A DNA stretch of 64,000 nucleotides from Heterobilharzia americana (lineage: Eukaryota; Platyhelminthes; Trematoda; Strigeidida; Schistosomatidae): the NCBI GenBank assembly GCA_944470555.2, contig OX104130.1:56515491-56579490 (forward strand), given 5' to 3'. Made by a program: the position numbers and the translations under genes. The notes under the pieces are model-generated. The model made no database searches. It saw only the letters and a list, made by a program, of their open reading frames with translations, and was not told the origin of the DNA. Below are positions 45,101-59,100 of this stretch, one piece after another (position 1 is the first letter of the stretch; each line of letters opens with the position of its first letter).

Positions 45101-46150
45101 CCACTGCTGTGCCTTGTATATTTTCTTTGAGAATAGTGATGAGAGGTTCATGAATGAATATATGCGTGTTGTCTGTTATCTATTATCGGTACTGATTGCA
45201 GAACTACGTATTTCACGCATTCCAGGGCAAGTTCACATCAGAAGTTCGTAATCTTACTGAAAATTATGACTGCGAGCATCTATCTACACCTTTCTATTCT
45301 AGCGTCGAAACACGATAGGTTTGTTTGAACGGATGGAGTGAACTTCCAGGACGCTTTGCTCATAATTTTTGCAGGTCGCGACATTTTCTGTTTTGTGAGC
45401 GTGAGATTTTCCTGGCCACCTTCATAATCAACAAATCCCAGGTTTGGACAATTATGAAATTGTAGTCCCAAGAATATGAATCGTTTCTGTCCGTTGTGGC
45501 TAGCTGTTGTGAAAGTGATGACAAACCAACCAGTAGCGGATGGTCTCCGCCGAGCTTTGCTCGTCCAAGAAATCTGGGCAGGTGTCATCTGTAGAGGGGG
45601 GAACAAAGAAGAGAGTGGCTCCCACAGATGCTAGAAAACTGTGCTTGCTGGTATGTGTGCCTAGAGGTGGATTAGATCCAGGGTACATACAACTTTTCAA
45701 CTTAAGTAGTCATATGATGAAGTGCAGGTGTGAAGCTTCAATCCCCGTGATTCCGCAAAAGGTAGTGCATCATGTGACAGTTCACCGAGCGAGATGTGCT
45801 ATCGAGTAACTTTGGATAACACAGTTAAATATTGATTCGCTAGCTATAAACAAAATACATCCTTATGTTGAAACCTTTTGATAAGCCATCATTTCGCAAA
45901 TAATTGAATGAGTCTTATGACCACGCATCATTTTGAAAGAGTCCATCGTCCCAGATCAAATGCATTCAGCAACCGTCACTTCATGAGTAACTCAGTATGA
46001 AGGTGCTGGTTAAACAGCCGAACTGAAACACCAGAGATTTCTTAATTCACCACCCGGAGCATGAGGGTGTAACTTGATATGACTCTCAGGCAGTCCATGA
46101 ACTTTGCAGTGCGTGGCTTGTTAACAACCTCTACATGCTTCTACCTCCTG
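42170..46150. other. Long unassigned region
   Basis: No exon, RNA gene or known repeat could be assigned. Several ORFs of 60-110 codons (for example 43625-43867, 44264-44503, 45280-45606) lack motifs. A short AATAATAATAA tract at about 44717-44730 could be the tail of an unrecognised insertion. Confidence 0.4.
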
Positions 46151-46179
46151 ATATTAAGACAGCTAGTGCAAGCAGTGGT

Positions 46180-46600
46180 GCTGTGGTTGGCAGAGAAGTT
46201 AATTTAAATAATGTGCTCAATGGAATGAAAACAATAAAAGAAAACGTTATCTGTGGGGCAGATGAGATGCTGTCAGGCCAGGTTTGATTAAACCATTACT
46301 TAAAATATTCACCCTATAATTCAAATCTCGAATCTACCCTGATAATCGGAAAAGCACTTAAATACTGCCAAAACCTAAGGCAGTGGCGAAGACTGGAATC
46401 GGTGATTACAGATTAACCAAAATGACCCCCTGCTATCTCATGGACTGTAGAGAAGGTAAGTGGAAATCATGTGTTTGGTTATCTGGTAAAATCTAGTCAC
46501 ATGAACTCGTCCAGCTATAGTTTTTGGAAAGTGATATCGTGAACAACAAGCCTGCTCGGTCTTTTTACCAAAGTTACTCACGTGGAGCGTCTAAAGAAAC
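46180..46600 (+). mobile_element. Non-LTR RT fragment, probably CR1-type
   Basis: Plus-strand frames show weak RT segments: NNVLNGMKTIKENVICGADE (about 46200), GIGDYRLTK (about 46398) and SWTVEKVSGNHVFGYLV (about 46437-46487), which resemble the pre-catalytic region (NYRPISLT...EK...YL) of CR1/jockey reverse transcriptases. Frames shift between blocks. Assignment is tentative. Confidence 0.4.
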
Positions 46601-46979
46601 CAGTAAAAATGCCAGACTTTGACACCGTTGAGGCCACATTTGCTATCAATTAAGTTGGCTTGGGATCTACAGTTCACTCTTGGGCGGGTTAAAACACTTT
46701 TTGTGTGGCGGATATCAGATTTGAGAAGCTGGCGCATTTTTTTCAGAACCTCAATTGACAACTGATGGGGTTATCTACGACGGCGTCTTAGGTTCAACCT
46801 CTTGGCAGGTTAAATCAATGGACCCACAACCATAGTCATCCATGGAATACCTGAGCTGACAACCAGTACTTCAGAAGACGTCCAACAAAGGGGAAGCGGT
46901 TGTCGGCACGGATGGGACTGAATGGGGCCACGGCTGTGGCAGTCAGCAGTCTGAGGCTGCTTCCGCAGCCGACGACCAT

Positions 46980-49413
46980 GGCCTCACTTGGACTTATGGT
47001 TGTCAACTTCAAATCCCCACCAGATCTTTGAGTGGTCTCACAGGCACAATTGGGAATAAACCTTCGGTGTGACTTACCAGGCCACTGAAAGTGCGGAGCA
47101 GCCTTACAGCGCTCGGCTGTAGATGGTCCATGATAGCCGCCGACTTATTTGTCAGTGGGTGTATGGCTTTGTCATCGATGGTATGCCCAGGGAAGCTGGG
47201 CGATTTGAATCCTATTTCACACCTCTGTACGTTGACTTTGACACCATGCTTTCTCAATATGCTGAATGCAGCGTCCGTGTGTTCAAGGTGAGTTTCCTTA
47301 CCTGCACTAACAACGAGACAGTCATCGATGAATACATGAACAGTATCCAAATTAAGGAACAGCTTCACAACCAACTCACCTCCCTACCAGTACCCTAAAT
47401 GCTACCACATACGAAACTCCAAGCACAATAACTGGTCACGGGTTTCTGGTCCATGACAAATGCAGCGGAAATCTGGATGAACAATCCGACCGAGAGATCA
47501 CTTTACCTAACGGCAACACATCCATAATAATGCTATGCAACAGATTTCCCTAGTACTTTGTCTTGTATCAATCCATCTAATAAAAGTCAATTAACAGCCA
47601 ATGTATCTTCTTGACAATGTTGAATACTTTAATGTGAAGTCTATGAAGTTTTACACATGTGTAATATCTACCGCTGTTGAACGACGATGCTTCCACTCTT
47701 CAATTACTTGCACCACAACAAATGTTTTCAGTGCCACCAGTCTGAATTGCTGGAAAAGGTAACACTTGAAGAGTGGGAATCGACTGAACTTAGACGTTCA
47801 CCTGGATTGAAGGATTGTATGGATACTTACTTGTTGTTAAGATCATTGAGAATTACTATTAAAATAGACGTTTATCTGACGAAACATTGGGTCTTTCAGA
47901 TGGGTCAATCATGTCGACTACTCACAACGCAAACACCAAACATTGCGCCGTTTGATGTGAAAAAGGAATTGTGAGCAGGGATGATTTAATCTCAGTAAGA
48001 TGTATATGTACTATAAAGTGATATTTTCCTGCTATTTTCATAACATTTGGACACTTGTCGACGGGGCAGCGGACTTTCGTTTTAATGTCGGTGACGTAGA
48101 GCAAACGGCTATTTCCGCCGGCTACGGTTGCCGTGAACACCTGCCGGCGTGACCATTTCCCGAGTTTGTGTCTTTCTTAAAAAGGTATGGTTTCCGACAT
48201 TTTTTGACTTCGTCTCCGCAAGCATTATGAAACCAGCACCATTCAGGGTTTTTCACCCTGTTAGGTTTAGTTTTGGGGCTACTACGCGATTTGCTGCGAT
48301 GCACCAAGGTGCGTTTCTGTGAAGTGCTACGTGAGCTAGGACTTCGGGATCGTGGCAACTGTCTCACAGAGTTGCACAGCTCGGTCACCTCCGAATCCTG
48401 GCGCTCCGGTTTGTCGCAGATAGAATATATGTTGGAGACGGGTCTGCTAGAAATCTCCAGTATTTTATCTGCTGAGGCTGCCAGGTTATCGAGTGGGACT
48501 GACTGGAGTGTCACCAACACGGTTTGCACCGGTTGTGGTAGTTTCAAGAGAAATAGTTCTCGGAAGAAACCATCGTCAAATGTTCGTGCACCGATTACTT
48601 CTCGCATGCGTGCGAGGACTTCAGTAGCTGAGTGGCTGCCTAGCTCGATGTTACGAAGTAATTCGTCTAGGCGCTGGTGATCTGTCAGATCGCTTTTCTT
48701 CAAGAGTGCGGCCTTAAGAAGTGCATAAGGATCACTTATTTCAGGATTAAACATGTGTGCTGTAACATACCTGTTTAATTCTCACGGTAGTGACCGTATG
48801 ACAGCAAGAAATCGAGAATGAGGATCTGAGACGCCCTGTTCTCGAAAACCGGCCTCGGCATACAGAAACCATGTTTCTGCATTGTCTGGCCAATATGGCA
48901 CGAGTTGGACAGTGTTCGAAGTCGGCTTAATACGAATAAGCTTGGGAGTGTGGTCGGACATGAGAAAGTGTAGTAAATGGATATATAAATGTTATCTAAA
49001 TGAAAACAACAAACAAATATAAAATGGAACAGGCTCACCAATTCAATACTTGTTATTGGTCGGTATATGCGATCACGTTGGGATATTTGATCACGTCGGG
49101 CTCGCCAATTTAGGATTTGTCCTGATGCAAACTTGACAGACGCAGAGATCAATCACTAATTATTCGGACTTGCTACATACCCACGAATACGAGACCAAGG
49201 AAGAACACGATAGCGTAGTCAGATGGCAGAGTATATTTGGATGGTTGTGCCAAGATACTGATACGTTCCAACTGACTGGCTAGAGAGTCGAATACGAGCA
49301 GTGCAACGTAACAGGACAGCATGCCAAAATGGCGAAGATGCTTGACCGGGTGCCTTCAGCTTAGCGAGTCCAGTTAAACTATCAAGGTCAGCATCAATGT
49401 CGAAAGTCGTCAA
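46980..49413 (-). mobile_element. Ty3/gypsy-type LTR retrotransposon relic A (gag, eroded protease, RT)
   Basis: On the minus strand, the gag ORF (48754-48122, 210 codons) contains ALLKKSDLTDHQRLDELLRN, a FFRELFLLKLPQPVQTVL block, an S/R-rich linker and a knuckle-like WCWFHNACGDEVKKC. It is followed by a protease start (GGNSRLLYVTDIKTKV, about 48125-48075) in which the DTG triad is lost (reads VDKC). The RT palm at 47374-47009 has HVFIDDCLVVSAGKETHLEH, KVNVQRCEIGF and LRTFSGLVSHTEG. The rest of the protease/RT is deleted between about 47.9 and 47.4 kb. LTRs were not recognised. The parallel copy at 50-51.4 kb shows the same gag. Confidence 0.78.
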
Positions 49414-49979
49414 ACCCTAGGCTATTGATTTTGGGGAGGTGTGTGACGCTACAACATTGTCGTGAATATGTTCGTTTTAGAATCAATAGATGAAGTGATC
49501 TTTTGCATTTAACTATTTGTTCGGATTTTCGCCGCTACTGTGACCGTCCAGAAATTTATTTGAACAGTTCTGGGACAGATAGATATTCATATGGTGACAG
49601 AGTCAAATGAATCAATGGGATGGGTAATTTCTACTTGTTAGATAGTAGATTTCTTGGCAGCACAGATTCATTATTTTAAGAAGTAGTGCAGTATATGTTC
49701 CTCATTTGGGTCCTGTTGCCATCACTGAAGGTTACCTTACGATGTTTTCGAAGTTTTTAGCTAAATCTTTCTTTCGATAGTGTCTAGTTCAAGCATTTGA
49801 TAAAATTCGCTTTTTGCCATTCTGAGCTTATCAGGGGCTAGATGACATACTTTGGATGCCACAGGTGGACCTGTGGTTGTGATGTGATGCAAAGCATTGC
49901 TGGTTATGAACGGCAGAGTATGTGCCGGCTGCTGTAGCCATGGCTATTTTTCTGAGACTGTCCCATAGGACGTGTCTCC

Positions 49980-51440
49980 TCAGTGTCTAGTTCTAACTAT
50001 GGCTAGCCTGACGCTTACATAGGTGGTACGGGCAATAGGTAACTTTGTGTTGTTACCTGTTAGTCGTCGACGACGAGTATTTACGAGTAGACTGTAATGG
50101 TTCAGCAAATCTATTCCAACGATGGGCATTGAAACACCAGCTAAGAGGAAAATCCAGTGGATAGGTTTATGTAAACACAAGTTGAGGTAGGCGTACCTTC
50201 TCCCAAAAGTTGCCATCGCTTCACTGTTACCTGTTGAAGGATGGGTAGTGATGACACTGCGAGAAGAAGGCTAACTTCGCTAACTTCAAGGGGGTAGTGA
50301 ACTTTCGTCATTGCGTTGGTGACGTACAACAAACGGTTTTATTCCCTGGCTACGGTTGCGTTAACGCGTGCCGGTGGGACAGTTCCTGGCTTTGTATCAT
50401 TGCTGAAAGCGCATGCTTTTCGATCATTTTTAGCTTCATCGCCACAAGTAGTGTGAAATCAGCTCCATTTAGAATTTCTGCCCGGTAATGTTGGGTTTTC
50501 GGACAACCATGTGATTTGCTACCATGGACTGAGACACGTTCCTGTGTTGTGTTATTCAACCTAGGGCTTCTGGTTTGTAGCAGCCGTTTAAGCGAGTTGT
50601 ATAGTTCTGTCACTTCTGAAGCCTGGCTCTCAGGTTCTTCTTAGACCATATACACGTTGAAGATAGAGAGACCTTCAATATTCTATCCGCTGAGGTTGTC
50701 AAGTCATCTGTTACAACCGAGTAAAGTGTCACCAACACGGTTTGCACCGGTTGTGGTAGCTTCGTGATAAACAGTTCTCGGAAAAGGCCATTATCGAGTA
50801 TTCGTGGCCCAACAACTTCTCAGATGCATGCCAGCACACCAGCAACTAAGTTTTCCCTAGCCGGATGTTACCAAGCAATTCGTCTGAGCGCTGGCGATCT
50901 GTGAGACCACTTTTCTTCAGGAGTGCAGCTTTGAGACGTGCACAGGGGTCACTTACTTCAAAGCTAAATATATGGACTGTAACGTACTTGTTTGATTTCC
51001 GCGGTAAAGAACGTATGGCAGCAAGAAATCGAGAATGAGAATCTGTGACTCCGTTCTTGGAAATCTGTTTCAGCATACAGAAGCCATGTTTCTGCGTTGT
51101 CTGACCAGCATAGCACGAGCTAGATGATGTTCGTTGTCGGCTTGATGTGGATTACTTTCGAAGTATGGTCGCACATGGCATGGAGTTTAATATGGATATA
51201 TAAAGATGAAAACAAAGATGCACAAGTATAAAAAGAACGGGCTTACCAGTGTAGGAATTGTTGATGTGTGAACATGACTAGTTATTCGTACTTGTAATAC
51301 ATCCATGAGTGCGGGGTCAAGGAAAAACATAGTAGCGTAATCAGATGGAAATAGTATATTTGAGAAGTCGTGCCAGACTACCGGTGCATCCTGACTATCT
51401 AGCTAGGGGATTGGTTGCGAGCAGTGCAAGGTAATATAAC
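49980..51440 (-). mobile_element. Ty3/gypsy-type LTR retrotransposon relic B (gag and protease)
   Basis: The minus-strand gag pieces (51076-50846 with ARLKAALLKKSGLTDRQRSD; 50613-50350 with an S/R-rich region) are related to relic A but have more stops. A protease region follows (50332-49980): LYVTNAMTKVHYPL, then ATFGRRYAYLNLCLHKPIHW and LAGVSMPIVGIDLLNHYSLL, a typical retropepsin C-terminal half. The catalytic DTG is not recognisable. Similarity to relic A extends upstream to about 51.44 kb (49.2 kb in A). Two partial copies in the same orientation lie about 2 kb apart. Confidence 0.72.
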
Positions 51441-51479
51441 AACGTGTGGAAAGGCGTGGACGCTGGCAAATCACTTAGT

Positions 51480-53140
51480 CTTCCTGGACACTAATTAAAC
51501 TTTTACATTCCAGTTGAGACATGATTTTGTAAGATTCACGTACTCGCACTTGGAAATCTTACATATTTTGCACTGTACAACTGTATGTTTCTTCAAACCA
51601 ACATTTTTATTTGTGATTTATACTACACCACGGAATACAAGTATTTGAAGTGGGTTTATCCGTCTTTAACTCTCTTTTGTTGATGTTTTCTGGTTAAATT
51701 GGTAGGACAAAATACCAAACTTACCCAGCGTGACACCAATCTAAGTTTCTATTTGCCCATTTCTTCACAAATACTAGAGAAGACATGACTTTGGGTACAC
51801 AGGCTTCATATTATGATATCAGAAGTGATTCCTACAGGAGGAAGCACAGTTCACTTTGAAATGTAAGTAATCTTGTAAATATCATTTACTTGATGAAATA
51901 CAATGCTAGCATTCAGAGGTCTCCTCAATGATGCGGTTTATCAGATGCGTCTGTCGACCGACTTCCGGTTACTTATCCAATTACAGAAATATGACTTTGA
52001 CACCTTTATTTTGCGTTCAAAAGACGTAGATAAACTGTCAGCCACTATATTGTTAGTCCTAGTTGTGTAACAATAATAAATCAATTATCTTCTCGTCTTG
52101 CTGGGCTTCATTAGACAACTAGCTCCTCTGTGTCATTGTCCAATATTGTTATCTGTTGTAAGCTAAGGCTTCATTAATATTCTTGTACTTGGAATCATGA
52201 AAGGGCAGACTATTTCACACACCGTGCTTACAATCTTTAGAAAAATGAGACTGAAATGTCAGTCAAACCACAACTCTCAAAAAATATTCATAAAGCTATA
52301 AAGAAACTTTGATTATTTGTATGCATGCCAGATAAAAATAACCACGCTGATTAGGTTTGCATGAGCATTTGAAAGCTTAGAGTTAAGCACATATCCTCGT
52401 AGACGGAAATGAGTATCTCCAACGCCTCATGTGAACCCCGGTTAGAAGCATTCGACTCAAAGTCAATCCAGTTGCTATTATAAATTAGTCAGGTATTTGG
52501 CTAGACAGTTAGCATTCTTACATCGAGGAACGGACAGTACATAGGTAGTGCCACTTAAAGGAAAGCGAACGACTATTTTATTACTCACTAACTTGAAGTA
52601 ACTAAACAAGGTAAGTGACGAAATGTCTGTGGTTGGAAAACAAAGTCCTATGTATGACAATTGAGTTTGATAAACGTCCAGAGTTTCAGACGCAGCGATC
52701 GGAACTAAACGAAAGTCTCAAATAAATCACACCTACAGTTCAGAACGAGTACAAGTAAATACTAAGAAGTCGCTGACCTGTAATGACGTTTCCACATCTC
52801 ACATTTTTGTATGAATAAAGAACAGTATGAATTACTTCACCATGGTTACCTAGGCAACTAGACGATTAGAGAAACTTGCCAATATGTCCCACCAAAAATC
52901 ACTACAATTTTATGAGACTGGTTATTAGCACACTGGTAGCAGACTAACCAGCAAACTCTTTGTCGATACTATTTGCTTCGATGAGAAATGATTAGTAACT
53001 TATAAGAAATTTGAAACAAAATGCTAGTTTTTTCTAAACATTTAATTAAAACAAAAAATAATCTAGAAATATACTGAGGAACAGATAAAAGTAAGAATAC
53101 TAACAAGAAAGACAAAGAATGGATATGTTGACCGACGACC
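51480..53140. other. Stretch downstream of DGCR8, no recognised gene
   Basis: AT-rich sequence between the gypsy relic and the DGCR8 stop codon. The part nearest 53.1 kb is presumably the DGCR8 3' UTR. Confidence 0.45.
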
Positions 53141-53142
53141 AG

Positions 53143-56100
53143 TCACTCTGATTTTGGCGGCAATACCGGTGAAGATGCAGACGTCATAGGTGCAGAACTG
53201 TACAAATCACCTTCAGAATCTGGATGGAAAGCCACAACCGGGAGATTGTAAGGTGAAACAAAAAACTTTCCTTTTGGATGCATGTTTCCACCGGACTTTT
53301 CCTAAATTGTGGGAAAAAACAAAAACTACTTTAGCTATCCAGTAACATTACGAAAACCGAAGTTACCATGGTTATTTCTTTGACGTAAATTCGAATTAAT
53401 AAAAAAAAGTCATTACTCAGACGAAACAGAGAGTAACAGTAGGCTGGTAAAACAATTCGTAAATTTTAAATCAATTTAATTGCATTTTGACAGAATCTTG
53501 CTAACTGAATATATATTTCGACTCGTAAATGTAGAGGTGTTGAGGAGCAAGTTGAAAGTATAATCGTGAAGAAAAAGAAGCAATGAAGATTAACCTGAGG
53601 AGAAGTGAAATACTGTTAAGTCAAAGGCAGAATTGTATGAGACTGTGCTATTTTATCTGGAATACTGTCAAAAAGATCAGAAATCTTCTTATTAATTTAT
53701 CAAGGTGATTTTTTGAATATCTTCAAAAACAATCTACGGTCACAGATCTAAGTTTTGAGTCAGTTGAAGCTACAACTGGAAGTACTGATGATAAGAAAGA
53801 AACTCAGGGGAAGCTCCAGAACGTCATCAATGCAGATTACTTTCAAAATATTCGATGCTCCAATGAGTAGTGTGGGTAAAACAGTTAAAGATCTACTATT
53901 GAATGCTTTGAAAAATGACTATACTTGTAAATGACATAAATTAATATGGTTTTACTTGACTTTGTGAACGAAAAGCATCCACCGACTAGGCGAAAAAGTC
54001 ACAAATCATTGTGATGATTAAATAGGTCGCTTTATGTTATATCCTGTTACCACTTGTTAAAACGTCATTGCCACTTTTTATATTCTTGTAGTGGCTATTT
54101 GGTAAACTTGAATTATATGTATATAGACACACAAGGCATACACACTAAGAGAAACGAAGTCACATACACAGTATAGACTCTGACGAAAACGGAGACATAC
54201 CCACTGATCCGCTAGTTCACTCATTTTTGCCTTTAACAAACGAATCAGACTAGCTTTGACAGCAGACTTCTGTTGGATTTGTGCATCCTGTATTGTTTCT
54301 AATTCGTTTCGCTTGTCCGGTTTACTGCCTGGGCCATAAATACGCAACAGACCGCTCCAGGTACTAACTTCAGGATGTAGACGAGCCAAGAGATGTTGAG
54401 CTGCTAAATGTCGACCTTCCCTCTTGTTTTTACATCTCACCTGTGATCAATACGATTATAACACTTTTAAGTAATGAAAATGCTTACCAATCGAATGATG
54501 CTATATCAACTTTTCTGTTAAAAATGTCAGAAGATACGAATACGAATGCCTAGTAGGGCAAGAAAGCTAAGCAAGCTGTAAGTTAAAATATGAAAACTAG
54601 TCAAATACATGATTACTTAGTTGAGTCACAGTCATTTCGTGAAAGCAAAATAAAATGAGACTGCCATAACTTACGTATGCTGAGTTAGAATATGTGGCGT
54701 AATATTCTGAGTTCAGAATGGATCAACTTTGAAGGCATCATATGCTTTGCATTGTCTCTATAAAGCTACCACTACATGCTATTAAGTAAAAGTTTTAGAA
54801 TAGTATAAATGTTCCTCTTTAGTGCATCCATTCTTAAAATTTCTGTCTGCAGAAATGAGAATTTTCCCACGAATTCTAACTATTCCAATGCAGATCAGGA
54901 AAATTTGCTACAAAAACCTTTAGAACAACGCCAGCAGGGAAACGATATGCACAGATAAAAAACGAGATACTATAAAGAACAATACTTCCAAAGGCTAGTA
55001 TATCGATGTTGACATACGATACAAACGGATAACAAACTATCTCCGTTTGTTTATGAAATTAACAGTGGCATTACAGTTCATTGCACAAGCAGACTTGACA
55101 CCACGTTTTCAAAGTGCCGTTTTTTTAGTAAATATTGGTCAGGAAGTGCTGTTCACTGGCAGTTAGTGGTAGTCGTTTCACTTAAAAGGGATTAAGTAAC
55201 TTAATAATAATACACAGCATCACTACGTTTGATGGCGCCCGAAAGAAAACCGAAACTAGTTCGACTACACTTTAGTGACGAGAAACCTTGAGGAAGACCA
55301 GTCAGTTTGCGGATGCTGGGGTGAAAGTCATTCGTTGTGTTTGTCTACAATGTTTCTGACTCTGTATAAGCGTTTGATAAATTATGACATGGTTTACTTG
55401 CTGACAGCTGGATTGGTGTCGAGAAATCTTAATTGTGAATGCGATGTTGTAATGGATTGTGTATCTAGCAGTGACAGAAGATATGATGTCATCTTTCGTT
55501 GTGCTACCTGCTACAAGAAGAAATCCTTGAGAACATGGTCGTTTTTTAAAGGATATTATCTAACTCTCCAAAAAATAATGATTTTAGTGCTGCATTGGGT
55601 TGTCGGAACACCTGTAATATCAGTAGGAGCTCTGACAGATGTGAGTGAAGTTTCTTCAGTGCAGTGGTTATCAGAACTGCTGAGATATTTGCTCCCAAAT
55701 AATCTATATCTGGGACGCGAAGTTTGGTGGAGTAGGCAGTGTGGTGGAAATAGATGAATGTCCTGTTCGGAAACGTAAGTGTAACCGAGGAAGATGACTT
55801 AAACAGGACTGGGTAAGTTACATAAATACATATTGACAAGTCATAGATTCTCAGTATACACCAAAAAAGGGTAGACACTTTCAGTGGATAAAGGATAGAT
55901 CAGAAGAATCAATCCTTCCAGTTATAGAAAAAATGGGTAGCATCTGGCGAAACAAAATACACTGATGCTTGGAAGTTACACATGCAATTATCTAAAATGA
56001 GTCATTCCCATCAAGTTATTGTTCACAAGAACCAGTTCATTCATCGCACAACTGGAGTGCACACAAACAATGTTGAAAACACGTGAAATCGCCTTAGAAG

Positions 56101-59100
56101 GTTTCTAAGACCCTTAATTAACAGGATCACTAGGGGATATTTTATGTTTTCATATAAATGAGTGGCAATATAGACACCGGTATGGTTCCAAAGATGACAA
56201 ACCTATTAAAAATCTAGATATTTTTCTCATGTGAAACATCTATTAATTGTAAATAAGGTACAATTTTCCTTAATAACTACTTTGTCCTTCATATTCGGCT
56301 GGTTAGTGCATACTTGAACGTGATTCGACGTCACTAAAGTTTAGTTGAACCTCAAAACCTATTTCGTTAGTGTGTCTAGCTTGTAAGAATTTAGGCCTGC
56401 TAAAAATATTATCAACTGCTTCAAATATAACCTGTATCTTGATACAATGAATTCAATTTCTTGCAGTTTCAGGTTTATAAAAAAAGAATTTTACACATGC
56501 GCGTTAGCTTAGTTGGTACGTAATCCGTACAAAGTAATGTAAGTCAACAGAGAGAATGTGTTATTTAGTAAAATACAGTTGCAGATTGTAAGTATATATA
56601 GTTGATATATTTTCTAAAGGTTGCCAATTGTAAATTGAATTTGAGTTACTGAGACCGAAAATCGACACGTAAAGCATTTTATTTCATTAGTATACTACTG
56701 ACTCACAACTTATTGAAACCCGTTTAGGCTAAAACTTGAGTTCGTTCACTTTTATGCTGGTGAGCTGAAAAAACATAAAATCCACCAAAATACCATGTAC
56801 CGGAACATCTTCTGAATTCATAAAAGTTTAAATACCACATCATGTGATAAATTCGTTGATCTCAAAGATGTGATTATGCGTTAACATTTTACATAGTGTT
56901 CAGTTCATAAGTTTCCATTCAAAGCGTTCATAGATGAATAGAAGCTTATCAGAAATACACCTTTACTGGAGAACAATTTTGACCAATCACTAGTAAAAAT
57001 GATGCTCAGAAAGTTGTTGTCGAAATAACGCAAAACACTGATAATTTACTTGCTAATAAAGACAATAGAATAAAAAATAAAACGTAACGTATAAATTAAC
57101 CAAGAGAACCAGATAACTCAACAATCTCTACCATTTCGGTTACTGGTTGGAAATGAACATACGGGAAATAAAGTTTTAAACGATAGATTATTTCAGTGAC
57201 CACTGAAATATTCTCAGTTGACTGAAAACAAAACTTGTTTTTGAAAACATACCTATCAAACAAAATGATTAACTAGTGTATAAGCCTCAACTGATTATTC
57301 AGGTGACGATATGTCCTTGAACAAAATGTTTATCCTCATACTGTGATCATGGATACGAAGGTTTGCAAACATGAAACATGCGAAAATTTCAAATTTTCCA
57401 TCCTTTTAAACCAATAATTAGATTATATATAATAGGTAAGTAAATATGGGTGTCAAGAAAAGGTTGAATATTCAATATGAGAGATCTTACTTTAACCGTG
57501 TGTTCTCTAAGCTGTAAAGTGAAAAAATGTTTACTGCGTCCTTGAGATGTCATATTCGACTTCAAATCGGACTCAGGCACACAACTTCGGCTTAAACACT
57601 CAACAAGTAGATTATATGGAGTGGGCAGCGCCATGCGTACAGACAACTCATATAAACGCGGATCAGTTACTGAAATAGCCTCGAACAACTGCATATCCCG
57701 ATCAGAAACCACAGCTGGAACAGTCTGGTTTGAATCTGAGCCAACAATTTTTTGAAAATCAGGGATTAGAGTTTCTAGCGCTTTCCGAGCTTTGCAAAGT
57801 GAAATAAAAGAAAATGAATATTTTTTAGGGAAATATATAACAAAATAAAGGATTAAAGATAGAGACCGCTATACGCTGTTGCATAAAGTCTTTAACCATG
57901 AGAACTCTTTTTAATTTTATGGCAGTAGCTAACAATACTGAATGATAAATCCCTAAAATGACGTCTCAAAATACCTAAAAACACAAATTATTTATGAGGT
58001 GAAAGTCAGCCTCTTAATTTAGTCCCCCCTCCTATATAATGAACGTCAATCCAGGCGGATTGCTATAAGGGCAACTTAATGGTAACACGTCAACAGCGCT
58101 GAACGATGGAAGCATTCTTGGTTGCCTCACGTTTTCTGAGCTGAATGGCTTAATCATATCAGACAGATAGATAAAGGTAGAACTTTGAACAGAAGTGCAT
58201 CGACTCAGGTTGTCACGCTTCGAAGTAGCATGCAGAGAATGAGTGGATAAAAAAGAGTGATTGAGTAGGCTTTAAACATAGAGAAAACAAAATAGCGGAT
58301 ACGTCAAGTTTATGAATCCCAGCTGATACGTGTGAAAGTTAAAGAGGGAAATTCTGGTTACTATTTTGAAACATATTAAAAACTTATTAGGAGAATGTAC
58401 CAGGAAATACGCTTGCTTGAAGCGAATCAGAATCACATCACTTAACCTCAATCTATTGTTCGTCACATTTAAACACCATGAGAATATAGCGTGAACGGAA
58501 TAAAACGCGACAATATTATGTAACTGTCCGAAGCGACAAACATCAATCTTGAAGAAAAGTTGACGAACAACAGGACATAGATGAAAATAATAGTTCTAAC
58601 AGTTGCATGAAAGATTATCAGTCAAGGGAAGTAATGGTACAATCATAAGGTTTTAGATAAAGACAAAGAATAACCGCATCTGAGTTAAAGTACCTACGGT
58701 TTCAGAAGCCTCATGGAAACTAACCATGAAAACTACACTCTCATATAAAACAGACTGGGCGTTACAGAAGTCATACACTAATACCGTATCCCAGCATGAG
58801 AAACTGGTTTGCTTTTACTTAACTTGGAGTTCCACGGGTGATAGGAAACAGCATAAATGAAAATCAACATTCTAAGTCATCAGTCACTAAAGTAGAAGTT
58901 TTCGATTTTAACTTTTGTTTCGTGTTACTGTGTAGTCAGGAAAACCTTTATTGGACAATTTATTTTACAGTTAACCCATTAAAATAAATATCCAACTTTT
59001 GAACTGGTGGTTTTATTTTCTCATGAAAACAGTACATACATGATGTATTTTCATTGAATAACGTGTCTTTCTTACAGTCATAAGCGCGTCTAGTTTTCTG

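Noticed and set aside
45280..45606. 108-codon minus-strand ORF
   Set aside because: No familiar domain was seen, and overlapping ORFs on both strands suggest chance.
55251..56358. Target-site duplication around the Merlin copy
   Set aside because: The 8 bases outside the two termini (cgaaacta and ctcaaaac) do not match, so no duplication is claimed.
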